Counted from the stretch's first letter, positions 23,121 to 34,780 are shown. The stretch: DNA of 64,000 nt from Allodiplogaster sudhausi (GCA_945643635.1 CALZFC010000066.1:109501-173500), one strand, 5' to 3'. Made by a program: numbers and translations. Notes: generated from the letters alone by a model not told the origin.

Positions 23121-25879
23121 ATGATGAATGAGAGTGGTGGTCGAGGCTGGTTCTGGTGTTGTCATCTCGCCAATCTTCTGCTTATCATAACTCTTTATCT
23201 TCACGCCATTTTACGGATCAAGGTAGCCATTCAAATTTCTCATCTACAGTGCAGAAGATGTATTCTAAGCGTAAAAGTGAAAGTGGTGTCTACCCTGAAG
23301 AGTCTTCCATCCCTGCGTGTTTCTCCTCTCCATGAGAGAAGCAAGAGACAACTGACGAAAGAGTTACCAGCTGACTTGGATGACTACACGGTCATCATTG
23401 GCCAAGATACGATCATTCCGGTTGGTTCTCTCATTCGTGGTCTTCCTTGCAAATCGTTCCTTTCTTTACAGAAGAACATTCTGGAGCGCTCATGCACTCG
23501 AGTTCATCGCCACTGCGCGGACGCCGGACTGAAGCTCATGGGACTGCAGGGACCACGGGGCCCGCCAGGTCCCGAGGGCCCAGTCGGGCCACCAGGTCAG
23601 CAGTGGCTGATGGGCAATTCAGCACTCTTACTTGGTCAGGAAGGAAAGGCCCGACTGGCAACGTCGGCCCGGCCGGATTGGTGGGGGAGGCGGGCGAGGG
23701 AGGGCCGCCCGGCAATCATGGTATGCATACTCTTTTCATGCTTCAACCTACAAGTTGCTTGGAGGTCAGTGCAACTGCTCCTTCCCCAACCTCTACGTCT
23801 ACCATACCGCCGTTCCTGGTCCTCCATCATTCAGGTCTCTTCTCTTCTCTTTCATTCACTTTGCAAATCAGTACTTCTGTGTTCAGATAGAAGAGAAGAT
23901 GGTGCCCGTCCCGGTAGTCGTCGTGAAGGAGGTCGAAGTCACTCGACTAGTTCCCTTCGAACCGACTCCACCTGGTTTCGCCCCGCCTCCAGGATGGAAG
24001 GCCGGCATGAAACCGGATCTCAGCAGGACCAGGATTCTGCCACGGTTACTTGTCGTTCATTGCAGACCCATCTTGAGGCTTATCTTGCATGAGAATCCAG
24101 GTAAGGCGGCTCTTCAAAAATGAATGGACTTGGCCTTGTTTGCATGCTGCATGAATTGGATGGAGCATGGATACGCATTGTATGAATGCCTATATGGCAC
24201 CTTCTCAAGGAGTTCACAAGAGAGGGAGAGAGAGAGAGAGACATAGAGAGAGAGAGACATAGAGAGATAGGAAACCTAAAGCCCTTGATGCTAGACTGAG
24301 GACGCTCGCTTACTCCCGCCGCCGCCCGCCTCGTCCGACAACCGTTCCGACTACCACCACCACTTTCCCTCCTTACTTTTACGGTTTCTGACTTTTCTGT
24401 ATATTTCTCAGCCCCTTGAAAGTTGTGTGTTCAGATGATAACGGGACACTGCTATTTAATAGCTTCGAAGAATATGCAAACATGACGAATGCATCGACGC
24501 CAGAACCATACAAAGGACCGCCAACACTCGGATACAATGCGAAAGGTTCATCTGAGAGAGAGATTAGTTGAGATGAGCTGTATTGCTAAGAGTGCGTGCT
24601 GAGTGCCGTGGGCATCCCCGTGCTGCACGCCGAGTCGCAGTACAGCGAAGCGGGTTCGTGGATGAGAGATGCTCGGCCGAACAGCGAGTTCTCCGCCAGC
24701 AAGAGATGGCTCACCGATGGAACTGCTTCTCCTGTTCTCTACGAATACGAGAACGAACGACAGCTTATGAACAAGAAACAGAAGATCAAGTCAGCTCTCT
24801 CTTTCTCATCTCCTTCTTTCTGCCTTCTTCAGATACTATGTGGATTACTTGGCCTCTGGTACTGGAAGTGTTATCTACAATGGTTCTTACTTCTACCACC
24901 GCCACGGCTCGAAAATGCTTGTCCGGTACAACCTGGACACGAGTGTGCAGATACAGCAGCCTCTCCATGACATGGCTTATCACGACTGCCATCGCCTGCC
25001 TGACCACACTTTCGAGGTACCTCAAGGAAAGACTAGACAGGTTCTCTCTAAGTGGTTGAGATCTGCTCCGAGTCGCAGCGACACGCTTATCTCTACAATC
25101 GACCGCACAACTTTGTTGACTTCGCCGTGGATGAGAACGGTCTGTGGGTGGTGTACATGAAGGAGGATCTGGACGGACTCGCCGTCAGCAAACTTGACGA
25201 GGTCTCTCTTTAGCAATCTCAGAGCACAAAAGGGAAGAGAGGTGTTGAGGATCTCGTAGTGGTGCAGTCGTGGGAGATTGGAGAAGTGAATGGCACGGAG
25301 CTGGCCGACACCTTCATCATGTGTGGTGTACTATACGGACTAGAAAGCGATTCCGAGCGGGACTCGGCCATCTCCTTTGCTTACGATCTCTATCGGTTGG
25401 CTTCCTTTCTCATTTCAAAGACATTGTTTACGAGGATTGGGGAAAACTATTAGCGCATAGATGAATTGTTTACGTTAAAACTGCTTATAAATTGAAAGGG
25501 GTGAGAAGTACAACGGAACTGGACTGGTTGTGGCCGGCACAGATGGAATACAATTCACAGGGCATGAGCACAAGCTTACTTTACTTTGGGAACAATTTGT
25601 GAGAGATTATTTGGAAGTGGGCGGAAGGAGTTTTATATTCGCTAATTTACTAAAGTTCGGCAATTCTACTTCACTGAACTTATTGAAAGTACTCTATTGT
25701 GTAGCAACGAGAGCATCTCTGGCCGTGTTCCCTGGTACAACCCCTATGGCAAGCTGAGCATGCTCCATTTCAACCCTGTGGATGGCCGTCTCTACTTCTT
25801 CGACCGAAGACGGCTTCTCTCTGTCAACGTCCGCATGGAAGAAGACGAAGACGAGCTTGAAAATCAAATTGATTTCTGA
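23121..25879 (+). CDS. Collagen-olfactomedin type II membrane protein (UNC-122/gliomedin-like)
   Basis: Exons: 23121-23420, 23472-23595, 23640-23720, 23765-23834, 23887-24100, 24435-24545, 24591-24789, 24833-25016, 25053-25201, 25250-25395, 25705-25879. The N-terminus has one hydrophobic segment (LANLLLIITLYLHAIL), then a furin-like site (ERSKRQ). Two exons give Gly-X-Y collagen (GPRGPPGPEGPVGPPG; GPTGNVGPAGLVGEAGEGG), followed by CNCSFPNLYVYHT and PVPVVVVKEVEV. The olfactomedin domain follows: CVLSAVGIPVL, GSWMRDARP, FVDFAVDENGLWVVY, WYNPYGKLSMLHFNP, RLYFFDRRRLLSVNV. UNC-122 and gliomedin act at cell surfaces and in matrix; shedding by furin is inferred. The junctions at 23834/23887 and 25016/25053 do not agree in phase, and the latter intron would be only 36 bases, so a base may be missing or the boundaries differ. 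Confidence 0.87.
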
Positions 25880-26084
25880 CTCTCTCGCATGTTTTCGAGT
25901 ACAAAGTCGCTGTGGCGATTGTTAATATGTCTGATTAGAAAGTAAATTTTAAACCAAGTTGCGTTAAATAGATCTCTTGTCATTTCAAAATCCATCTACA
26001 CCCGACAAAAGAAAGGGAGGGTGAACCAGCTGATTGCCCAGTCCGGGATTGGGATGATTCGGACAAGTGGGAGTCTTCGAGGGC

Positions 26085-27210
26085 GGCAATTAGGAAAGTT
26101 CATCTGTTCATCCCTTCATCTCGTTCATTTATAGGAAAGTTCATCTTCGTAAATTTCACCACACAACATGCTATTGGAAAGTTCATCTTTCCCCTATAGT
26201 GCACCTAAACGCGCAATTCTCGGCACTCGAATTCCAAGCATCTTTTAACGACTGCGGTGCTTGTATTCCTTTCACTTGGTCTTCCGAGTGCTGAGCGGCT
26301 GTTCTCTCTCTCGTCTCTCCCTTCTCTTCATCCCTTCTCTCTCTCTCTTTCATTTTTCACTCTTTTCTCTCTCATCTTTCTCCCATCTCTCCTGCCTTCC
26401 ACCCTCTCTCTCTCCTTTTCCTCTATCCAATTGTCTTGTCCTCGCCTTCCTACAGTAAGAACAGGCGAACACGGAAACACTTGCTGCTAAATCCGCTTCT
26501 TCTTTCATTCGCTTAGAATGAGAGAGACAAAATAGTGAAGAATACATGGCCATCTCCTTATCTCATCTACATAATACAGACATATGTATGTACATATAGT
26601 ATATTGTGCATTGTCCACATTGTGCGGAGAGATCATGCAAATCCTATCTTCCTCCTGTAACACAGCACAGTGCTACCAAAGAGCACAGAGTTGGAAGAAG
26701 GTGCGGCGGCCGAAGTAGAGATGGCAGACATTCCGACTGGGTACTCTTCCCCTTCTCCACCCCAATGTTCGCTCGCGTTTGCTGTGTTCCAGTTCAAGCA
26801 ACGGAAGAAGAGAAGGTTCATTGAAGTGGACGGGACGACACCGCCGCCCTCAGCTTCACTTCCCTTGCTGTGCCTCACAGTGTGGACGCAATGGAGAGTA
26901 TCCTAGCAGATCTCGTCCGATCTGTGGCACGGCCGCTGGATGCGCAGGCAGAGAATAGGAAGCTGAGCGCAGCGGGGACCGCAGGATCAAGCGATTCGAA
27001 CGAACGAATCTAATATAAGATTGAGAGAAGATAGAGCTGTAAGGGAGTTTAGCAGAAACAGAGTATGCACGAACTACATATGGCATTGATGGGGCGATGG
27101 GCGTTAAAGCACGAGAGAAGTTGACCGACGAGCATGACAAGGCCTCGATCCAGCCATCGCCGTCCAATGCAAAGATACTCGATCCTTCTCTCCCTTCTCT
27201 TGCTCTCCTT

Positions 27211-27242
<32 letters not shown>

Positions 27243-27672
27243 GTTCTCTCTCGCAGCAGAGAGACTTTCAGGTGGAGACACTCCACAATATGAGTCGACC
27301 GACCCTGCCCCTGAAGCAGCCGCTCGGCCGTCCTCTGCTATGCCGCAGCAAGTCACTGCAGCCTCATCGTCAGCCAGAATTTACCGAAACTTCTCTAGCG
27401 GATTGCTCTCTCTCACTTCTCCTCTCTCTCTATCTTTACACTGTCCCTCTCTTCAACCTGAGTGAGAAATCCACTCTACATCTGCCTTGTCTTGAATGAA
27501 CAGTCAGCAGAGGTGGTCACCCCTCTAGCGGATTGTTGTGTATGTAAAGGAAGCAGAACTTCAGCACCTTTGAGTTACCAGCCCAGGCTGCTACGACAAG
27601 CCTGTTCGCAGGGCACACGAACAGGAGGCACTCCTTCTGCCTGCATAGAGCGAGAGAGGTAGAAGGAGAGAA

Positions 27673-27713
<41 letters not shown>

Positions 27714-28279
27714 AGAGGGGAGGGAGAAAGAGAAAGAAAGAGAGAGTAAGAGTGGAAGATAGAGAGAGAGAGTGGGATTGAGAGAGAGAGGGGGGAGATA
27801 GAGAGAGTAGGATTAACAGAGAGAGAAAGAGAGACAGGGTGAGAGAGAGAGAACAGAAAAGAGGAAGATAAAGTAAAACGGCAGCTAGAGTGGTATTCTG
27901 GCAAGGAAATAGTTGTCTGATACTCATTAACTGCAATGGCGTCCTCGCAACGAACGAGGAGCTCTTTGAGCAGGAGAACCTTGATGAAGTGGAATTCTTT
28001 TTCAAAATGGTCGGTTAAACGTGTTCCGGTGTTTCTCTTTCTATGCAATAAACAGCTAGTTTTAATTCGTACACTTTAAATAGGCTGTAAGAACACATCG
28101 AACCACCGCAGTTGTTAAAAGATTATTAGAATTCGAGTGCCGAGAATTGCGCATTTAGATGCACTATAGGGGCAAGATAAACTTTCCAATTAGATGTTGT
28201 GTGGTGAAATTTACGAAGATGAACTTTCCTATAGATGAACGAGATGAACGGATGGAACAGATGAACTTTCCTAATTGCC
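26085..28279. mobile_element. Mutator-like (Pack-MULE-like) element, 2.2 kb
   Basis: The left arm 26085-26260 and right arm 28103-28279 are inverted copies of about 176 bases, roughly 85-90% identical by eye; the outer ends are GGCAATTAGGAAAGTTCATC. Each arm holds three copies of a GGAAAGTTCATC-type motif. The flanks are TTCGAGGGC on the left and TTCAAGGGC on the right, a 9-base direct repeat with one mismatch. Long inverted repeats plus a 9-base target duplication are typical of Mutator-like elements. I see no transposase inside; instead there is gene-like sequence with a stop and a poly(A) signal. An inverted segmental duplication is the main alternative. Confidence 0.7.
27885..28018 (+). 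CDS. Last exon of an unrecognised gene carried inside the element
   Basis: An acceptor CGGCAG leads to a 44-codon open exon (RVVFWQGNSCLILIN, then NEELFEQENLDEVEFFFKMV and Gly) ending at TAA 28016-28018. AATAAA follows about 25 bases later. Composition looks protein-like and unlike the surrounding repeats, but I cannot name the family. Upstream exons are unresolved: an ATG at 27097 (MGVKAREKLTDEHDKASI) and a Pro/Ala/Ser-rich stretch at 27256-27400 are candidates. The opposite strand is also open here, so coding sense is not certain. Confidence 0.45.
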
Positions 28280-28288
28280 TTCAAGGGC

Positions 28289-28853
28289 AGCCAAGGGTTT
28301 TATATCGGCCTTGGCCTGATTATGAGCCTGGTTACTGCATGTCTCCATCTAACTTTTATAAGGTGTTTTTGGACGTTTTTCTGTGTGTGTATTCCTTCTA
28401 ATGGTATTCATGAAGTATATTTTATTTTCGATGCGTGGAACAGCAGCGGCTGAGAAGTACTGCATTTCGTATGGGTACTATTCAGTTTTTATTCGGAGGT
28501 TTGTTTGTGTTCAGAATGTGAGTATGGCATTTATTTTGCGTTGTGTCGTTGTGTCGTGGTCTCTAGTGAGGGCTATTGCAAGCTGTTCGGGAGATGAACA
28601 CCGTATTTTCGTAGAAATTTTGAAAAAAAAATTTCGACTGGGGCAGGAGTAACTGAATAGTACCGAATTATGGCAGAAATGGTCTCTAGAGAAGGAGTAA
28701 CTGAATTATACCTTATCATGTCTCTCCCTGCAATGGCAGGCGTGCCGGTCGTGGCACTCCTTCGGTTATGCTCAATTCAGCTGATGTGGCTTTTGTCAGG
28801 TTGGCTTCACCCCACTTCTCTCGTACCATTAGTTCTTTTCTCTCTCTCTCTCG

Positions 28854-28889
<36 letters not shown>

Positions 28890-29229
28890 ATCTTCCTCTC
28901 CTTTTTCTTTTCTCGGGGACTGTTTGGATTATCCAGGATACGTGTCACTACTGGCAACGTGGCTGGTGCTGATGCATTTGTCTGGTTGGATTTCATTCCG
29001 ATTCAGGTGATTCGTTCATTCATGCCTGACCCACTTTCATTTATCTGTTATAAAAGAAACAAGGCAGGGAAGATTGGTACTTGAAGATCACCAGTGATTT
29101 GGGAAGACCAATGCATGCAGTGAGAAGAGCAGCAACCGTGAATGCGTGCAGCATTTCGCACTCCTTCAATGCTGAGTACAGTTGTTGGCCGTTCCCTCCC
29201 TCAGGATGCACTGGCCAGCGTCGATTATA
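28289..29229 (+). CDS. Unrecognised gene, 3' exons; possibly interrupted by the element upstream
   Basis: Fragments read in order: 28289-28361 (VLYRPWPDYEPGYCMSPSNF), about 28722-28800 (ending SADVAFVR), 28937-29010 (IRVTTGNVAGADAFVWLDF and IPIQ) and about 29068-29229 (EDWYLKITSDLGRP, then CSISHSFNAEYSCWPFPPSG, stop TAG 29227-29229). The junction from 28800 to 28937 is in phase. Family not recognised; the cysteines and lack of membrane segments hint at an extracellular protein. Left of the inserted element, 26016-26083 also looks coding (EPADCPVRDWDDSDKWESSR), suggesting the 2.2 kb element lies inside this gene. Boundaries are approximate. Confidence 0.45.
28474..28664. mobile_element. Short GGTACTATTC-ended element
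   Basis: Begins GGTACTATTCAGTT and ends with the reverse complement AACTGAATAGTACC. It shares its terminus and an inner T-rich/CCCCAG block with the hAT-like element in the Y-box intron. No clear target duplication is visible, and a second partial end (AACTGAATTATACC) follows at about 28708-28721. Confidence 0.55.
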
Positions 29230-29544
29230 GAAAGTCTTGTAGACTTCTGGCATCTTTAAAGTAGGGACTATCATATTTTTTCCAAGTTTCTAAGGTACTT
29301 TTTTCTTCTAGTATCATATTTGTGTTAAAATTTTTGTACTTCTGGTCGGCTCGAGTCATTCGTAATCGATGGTTGTTGTTCGTTTTCACACTGCTCATTC
29401 TTCGCATGGCCTCTGAAGGGCGAATGGTCTGAGTGTAACTGTTATAATGCGTTGGCTGGGCGAATAATGCGCATGGTATGACGAGTCTTGGGTCTCATTC
29501 ATTTTTCTTTGCCTCTCTCTCTCCTCTCTCTCTCTCTCACTCTC

Positions 29545-29581
<37 letters not shown>

Positions 29582-29738
29582 TCATTATCTCCTCGTCATG
29601 GATGGGCGTGGCAAAACACTATCTTTTCAACGCAAGAGTTTCTTTTATCTCTTTCTTATCATCAGCTCTGGATATCCACTGTTCCATCTGCCTCTCCTTA
29701 CCAATATACTTACTCTGACTGTCTCTATTCTCTCCATG

Positions 29739-29780
<42 letters not shown>

Positions 29781-29969
29781 GCCTCTTCTTACTAATCCCG
29801 ACTGTGACTGCACTCTCTCCCTCTTGCTCTCTCCCTCTTTCTCTCTCTTCTCCGTGCATTCACTTGCGCTTTGTTGATCTGTCCTTCTGTCCACATTTGC
29901 AATCGTTCAGTCGCTCTTGCCCTGTCTACTTAAGCTTCCCTATTTGAGGATCTCCTCCTGCCTGCAAGG
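29230..29969. other. Intergenic region upstream of UGDH
   Basis: Holds CT tracts at about 29515-29578 and 29740-29777. CAATCGTTCAG at about 29900-29910 resembles a 3' splice acceptor in the UGDH leader. No other gene is supported. Confidence 0.4.
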
Positions 29970-30519
29970 ATGTCCACTGAGCAGGTCCTTTCTCAGGTTT
30001 GTCCCTCTTTCTTCCAATCTTGTACTGTTGATGTGATGTGGCTGACCTTGCAGACTGAGCCGGTGTCTCGGATTGCCTGCGTGGGAGCTGGCTACGTTGG
30101 CGGCCCAACCTGCGCTCTCCTCGCCTCGAAATGTCCTCACATCCGCGTCACAGTCGTCGATATGAATGCCGACAAAATCGCGGAGTGGAACTCGGAGACC
30201 TTGCCAATCTTCGAGGTATTCTTTTCTTTGCAAGGCTATCATGATGATTAAATGTTCAGCCGGGCCTCGATGAGATCGTCAAGGAATGCCGAGGCCGCAA
30301 TCTCTTCTTCTCTTCGGACGTCGCCGGGGCCATTAAAGAGGCGCAGCTCATTTTCATCTCAGTCAACACTCCTACGAAGATGTACGGCAGAGGAAAGGTT
30401 CGATGAACATTTCATGAGAAGAGGGAAGACAACTTGTTAAGGGCATGGCTCCTGATCTGAAGTACGTGGAATCCGTTGCACGGAGCATTGCCCAGCACGC
30501 GGGAGGGCCTAAGATTGTT

Positions 30520-30551
<32 letters not shown>

Positions 30552-31912
30552 CGCTAGCATCTCATTCATCCTCAGAGAGGCACAATCCAGGCACTCCAAT
30601 CTCTCCTTCCAGGTATCCCCCTCTCTCTCATCTTCTGTACTCTGTACTCTTTTTCTTTCCTGCTTTGCATTTATTCATACTTGACCACAGCTGACAAGTA
30701 GAAACATGGATGAATTCGCTTGAAGGTTTTGTCGAATCCTGAGTTCCTGGCCGAGGGGACTGCAGTGAAGGATTTGACTGAGCCTGATCGAGTTCTCATT
30801 GGAGGCGAGAACTCTCCGGAGGGATTGGCCGCTGTTACTCAACTGGTAAAAGAAAGAATGAGTTGTGAATTAGAGAGAGAGAGAGAGGAGAGCGAGAAAG
30901 AGAGAAAAGGCGAGAGAGAGAGAGGAGAGCGAGAAAGAGAGAAAAGGCGAGAGAGAGAGAGGAGAGCGAGAAAGAGAGAAAAGGCGAGAGAGAGAGAGGA
31001 GAGCGAGAAAGAGAGAAAAGGCGAGAGAGAGAGAGGAGAGCGAGAAAGAGAGAAAAGGCGAGAGAGAGAGAGAGGAGAGCGAGAAAGAGAGAAAAGGCGA
31101 GAGAGAGAGAGGAGAGCGAGAAAGAGAGAAAAGGCGAGAGAGAGAGAGGAGAGCGAGAAAGAGAGAAAAGGCGAGAGAGAGAGAGGAGAGCGAGAAAGAG
31201 AGAAAAGGCGAGAGAGAGAGAGGAGAGCGAGAAAGAGAGAAAAGGCGAGAGAGAGAGAGGAGAGCGAGAAAGAGAGAAAAGGCGAGAGAGAGAGAGGAGA
31301 GCGAGAAAGAGAGAAAAGGCGAGAGAGAGAGAGGAGAGCGAGAAAGAGAGAAAAGGCGAGAGAGAGAGGAGAGCGAGAAAGAGAGAAAAGGCGAGAGAGA
31401 GAGAGGAGAGCGAGAAAGAGAGAAAAGGCGAGAGAGAGAGAGAGGAGAGCGAGAAAGAGAGAAAAGGCGAGAGAGAGAGAGGAGAGCGAGAAAGAGAGAA
31501 AAGGCGAGAGAGAGAGAGGAGAGCGAGAAAGAGAGAAAAGGCGAGAGAGAGAGAGGAGAGCGAGAAAGAGAGAAAAGGCGAGAGAGAGAGAGGAGAGCGA
31601 GAAAGAGAGAAAAGGCGAGAGAGAGAGAGGAGAGCGAGAAAGAGAGAAAAGGCGAGAGAGAGAGAGGAGAGCGAGAAAGAGAGAAAAGGCGAGAGAGAGA
31701 GAGGAGAGCGAGAAAGAGAGAAAAGGCGAGAGAGAGAGAGGAGAGCGAGAAAGAGAGAAAAGGCGAGAGAGAGAGAGGAGAGCGAGAAAGAGAGAAAAGG
31801 CGAGAGAGAGAGAGGAGAGCGAGAAAGAGAGAAAAGGCGAGAGAGAGAGGAGAGCGAGAAAGAGAGAAAAGGCGAGAGAGAGAGAGAGAGGAGAGCGAGA
31901 AAGAGAGAAAAG

Positions 31913-31948
<36 letters not shown>

Positions 31949-33637
31949 CGAGAAAGAGAGAAAAGGCGAGAGAGAGGGAGAGAGAGAGAGGAGAGCGAGA
32001 AAGAGAGAAAAGGCGAGAGAGAGAGAGAGAGAGGAGTGCGAGAAAGAGAGAAAAGGCGAGAGAGAGAGAGAGAGAGACGCGGGTCTGGAATTTGTATCAA
32101 GACGGATATTGTATAGTTTTGTATTTTTAGGTGAACATCTATGAAAACTGGGTGCCTCGAAGCAAGATTATCACAACGAATACGTGGAGCAGTGAGCTCA
32201 GCAAACTTGTCAGATTTCTTTTCCACATTTCTCTGCGTGCACAGGCTCTTTCGGAATCAAAGACTTCCGTTCAGGCAGCCAATGCTTTTCTGGCACAAAG
32301 AATCTCCTCTATCAACTCCATTTCTGCTATTTGTGAAGAAACTGGAGCAGATGTCAGAGAAGTCGCTTTCGCCATTGGATGTGACACTCGCATTGGCAAT
32401 AAGTTCCTCAACGCCTCTGTTGGTTAGGACTTTCCATTTCTCTATTCATTACTCTCTCTCTCTCTTCCCCCCCCCTCTCTCTCTCTCTATCTCGCTGGCT
32501 CTTTTTATGTCTTTTTATACTGAAGTTGTTTTGGACCCTATTTCTAGCCTGAAATCGATTTTCGAACGGTAATTTTAGTAAAATTCGAATATTTGCTGGT
32601 CATCTTAAGAAAAAAAAGTTTCCAAAAATTGAAGATGGTCTTCAAACTTCCGGGTGTTCAAATATTTTATATCTTTGTTGTTTGTTAAAGTATTGTTTTA
32701 TTATAAGATCCATATTAAAAATCAAGTCATTTTGTTTTCAGTAAGAGAACAAAAAAAAAGACATGGTTTGAATGTAATGAAAGCTAAATTTACTTTAAGG
32801 TTTCGGAGGGAGTTGCTTCCAGAAGGACGTTCTCTCCCTCGTGTACCTCTGCGAGTCTCTGCACCTCCCTGAAGTGGCCAACTACTGGCAGATGGTTGTC
32901 ACTCTCTTCTCATTCTCATCCTTTTCTGCCATTTCTTCTTCATTTAGGTTGTGGAAATCAACGACTGGCAACGCGCAGATTTGCACACAAAATCGTGGCT
33001 GAGCTCTTCAATACCGTAGCCGGAAAGAAGATCGCCATCTATGGATTCGCTTTCAAGAAAAATACTGGAGACACGAGGTTTGTGGAGAGGGGGGGTGAGC
33101 GATTATCGAGTGGGGATTATGGAACGTGCTTGAGAGAATCTTCTGCCACTTACGTGTGCCAACATCTTCTGGAGGAGAAAGCTTCTCTTCGCATCTACGA
33201 CCCCAAAGTGGCAGAGTCACAGATTCGCAGTGAACTCGTTAATGTCAGCGACAAGGGAACCGGTATGTTCATTCTCTCAGCTCTTATTCTTTATGAGATT
33301 TGTATTGAGTGGGAAGAGAAGTTCCTTGCAGTGTCTAGTCTCGTGGAAGTCTTCAGTGATCCCTACGAGGCGGCGGCTGGTGCCCATGCCGTGGTTGTGC
33401 TCACTGAGTGGGACTGCTTCCGAGTTAGTCTGGGGGATTCCCTTTCCTTGACTGTTCATGTGAATGTCTTCTCAGGAGTTGAAGTATTCGGAAGTGTACT
33501 CTAAGATGGAGAAGCCCGCGGCTGTCTTCGATGGCCGTCTCATTCTTCCCCACGACGAGCTCCGCAACATCGGATTCCGTGTCTTTTCCATTGGCTCCGC
33601 CCCTTCTCAGGCTTACAATCTTTTTGGTCGCTCTTGA
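29970..33637 (+). CDS. UGDH: UDP-glucose 6-dehydrogenase
   Basis: Twelve exons: 29970-29996, 30054-30215, 30260-30397, 30442-30612, 30726-30845, 32131-32208, 32275-32422, 32800-32894, 32948-33077, 33135-33262, 33332-33423, 33476-33637. The enzyme oxidises UDP-glucose to UDP-glucuronate with two NAD+, supplying glycosaminoglycan synthesis. Visible landmarks: Rossmann motif [56 protein letters not shown], the active-site FGGSCFQKD cysteine, and [16 protein letters not shown]. All junctions are in phase, but exon 9 is one base short: after NDWQR near 32971-32978 the frame shifts, then resumes as [11 protein letters not shown]. The exon total is 1451 bases, one less than needed. Intron 5 holds a large minisatellite. 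The rest is intact, so an assembly error is as likely as a real null allele. Confidence 0.95.
30868..32076. repeat. 37-base GA-rich minisatellite, about 31 copies
   Basis: The landmark aaaaggcgag recurs at 30905, 30942, 30979, 31016 and so on with period 37 (occasional 35 or 39). Units differ mainly in the number of GA pairs; the last four are longer. It fills UGDH intron 5. Because 37 is not a multiple of three, all three frames repeat every 111 bases, producing a long false ORF. Confidence 0.95.
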
Positions 33638-34345
33638 GCCGTTCGTTTCTTCTTCTTTTTTCCAATATCGTGTGCCTTGACTTCTCTTGCATATTAAAGG
33701 TAAGTTAACGCCTTATCTACCTATTTATTCAAATAAGTAGTTTAAAGGTTTTAGAGGAGAATATGTAATATCTTGAGAATTTTGCAAAGTATTAGACATT
33801 TTGAGGATTTAAGCTTATTAATCTTACGCTAGTAAACCGTTATTTGGCAGTGTTGCACAAATAGCCGAGAAGAAACTTGCTGCCTGGGAGTATAAATGAC
33901 CGCCTTTTCTTTGTGCCTCTTCGTTGTATTTATTGCGACATCGCGCACTCCTTTTATGTCATTTTCTTTCCATGTGATCCTTAGTTGACATCTACATTCA
34001 GAATTCTTCATTCCCATTTTCTGCCCTGACACATCACATAATAACGAATTCCCGGGGAATATTGCCGTGCCTTACCAAATTTACAATTCTGCTTGTGATA
34101 AGTTAGATATTCTGACTCGCTCTCACATTTTTACTTGCCATTTGAGGATAAACTTCACAGAAATGAATGATTCGGCTGATGAGGTGACTTGACTTGATAT
34201 GGAATGGCAGTGAAGAGAGTGGTGGATGGTAGAGCTTAGAGAGCGCGATTAGAGAAGATGGATTAGAGATAAAAGAAAAAAGAGATGAGGTGGTGATGAG
34301 AGAGGAGGGAAGAGCGAGAGAGAGGGAGACTGAGCGGGAGCGAGA
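33638..34345. other. Convergent spacer, UGDH / K2P channel
   Basis: AT-rich then GA-rich sequence between two convergent genes. A weak ATTAAA poly(A) signal follows the UGDH stop at about 33693. I see no gene. Confidence 0.45.
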
Positions 34346-34780
34346 TTAGAGAAGAGGAGGAGGAGAAGAGAGAGGAGGGCGGCCGAGTCTTGCCAGGGCA
34401 TCCGCTTCCATTTCATCCTGCAATGCAATGCATGGTATCTATCCATAATGGGTTCCGTCTCACCTCGAATCGTACAGTATTCCTTCTCTTGGGAGGGAGG
34501 GGAGGCGGGATACTGTAGTAGCAGTCATCATTGTCCGTGGCGGGATCCTCCTCCACTTCAGGCAATTCGTCTTCCCTCTCTTCCAGTCTCAGCTTCTTCT
34601 CACTGTTTTCCTCATCCACAAAGAGTGGGAAGGCTCCATCCTTGATGAAAAGAGGAACCAGTTCTGGTGGCCAAATGCCTTCTAGCACATGAGTCTGTGG
34701 TACACAAACTGCGCGGCCTTCCTTCACTTCTATCGCTATCTGAAATCATTCTCTCTCCTTTCCCACTCGGTCCCTCTCTC

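Noticed and set aside
26856..27356. 166-codon minus-strand ORF
   Set aside because: Low-complexity Arg/Glu section from a GA tract and no homology that I recognise; the plus strand has competing frames, so neither was called.
30720..32226. Frames of 463-474 codons rich in Arg/Glu/Lys or Ser/Leu/Phe
   Set aside because: Made by the 37-base minisatellite in UGDH intron 5; only the first about 42 codons on the plus strand are UGDH exon 5.
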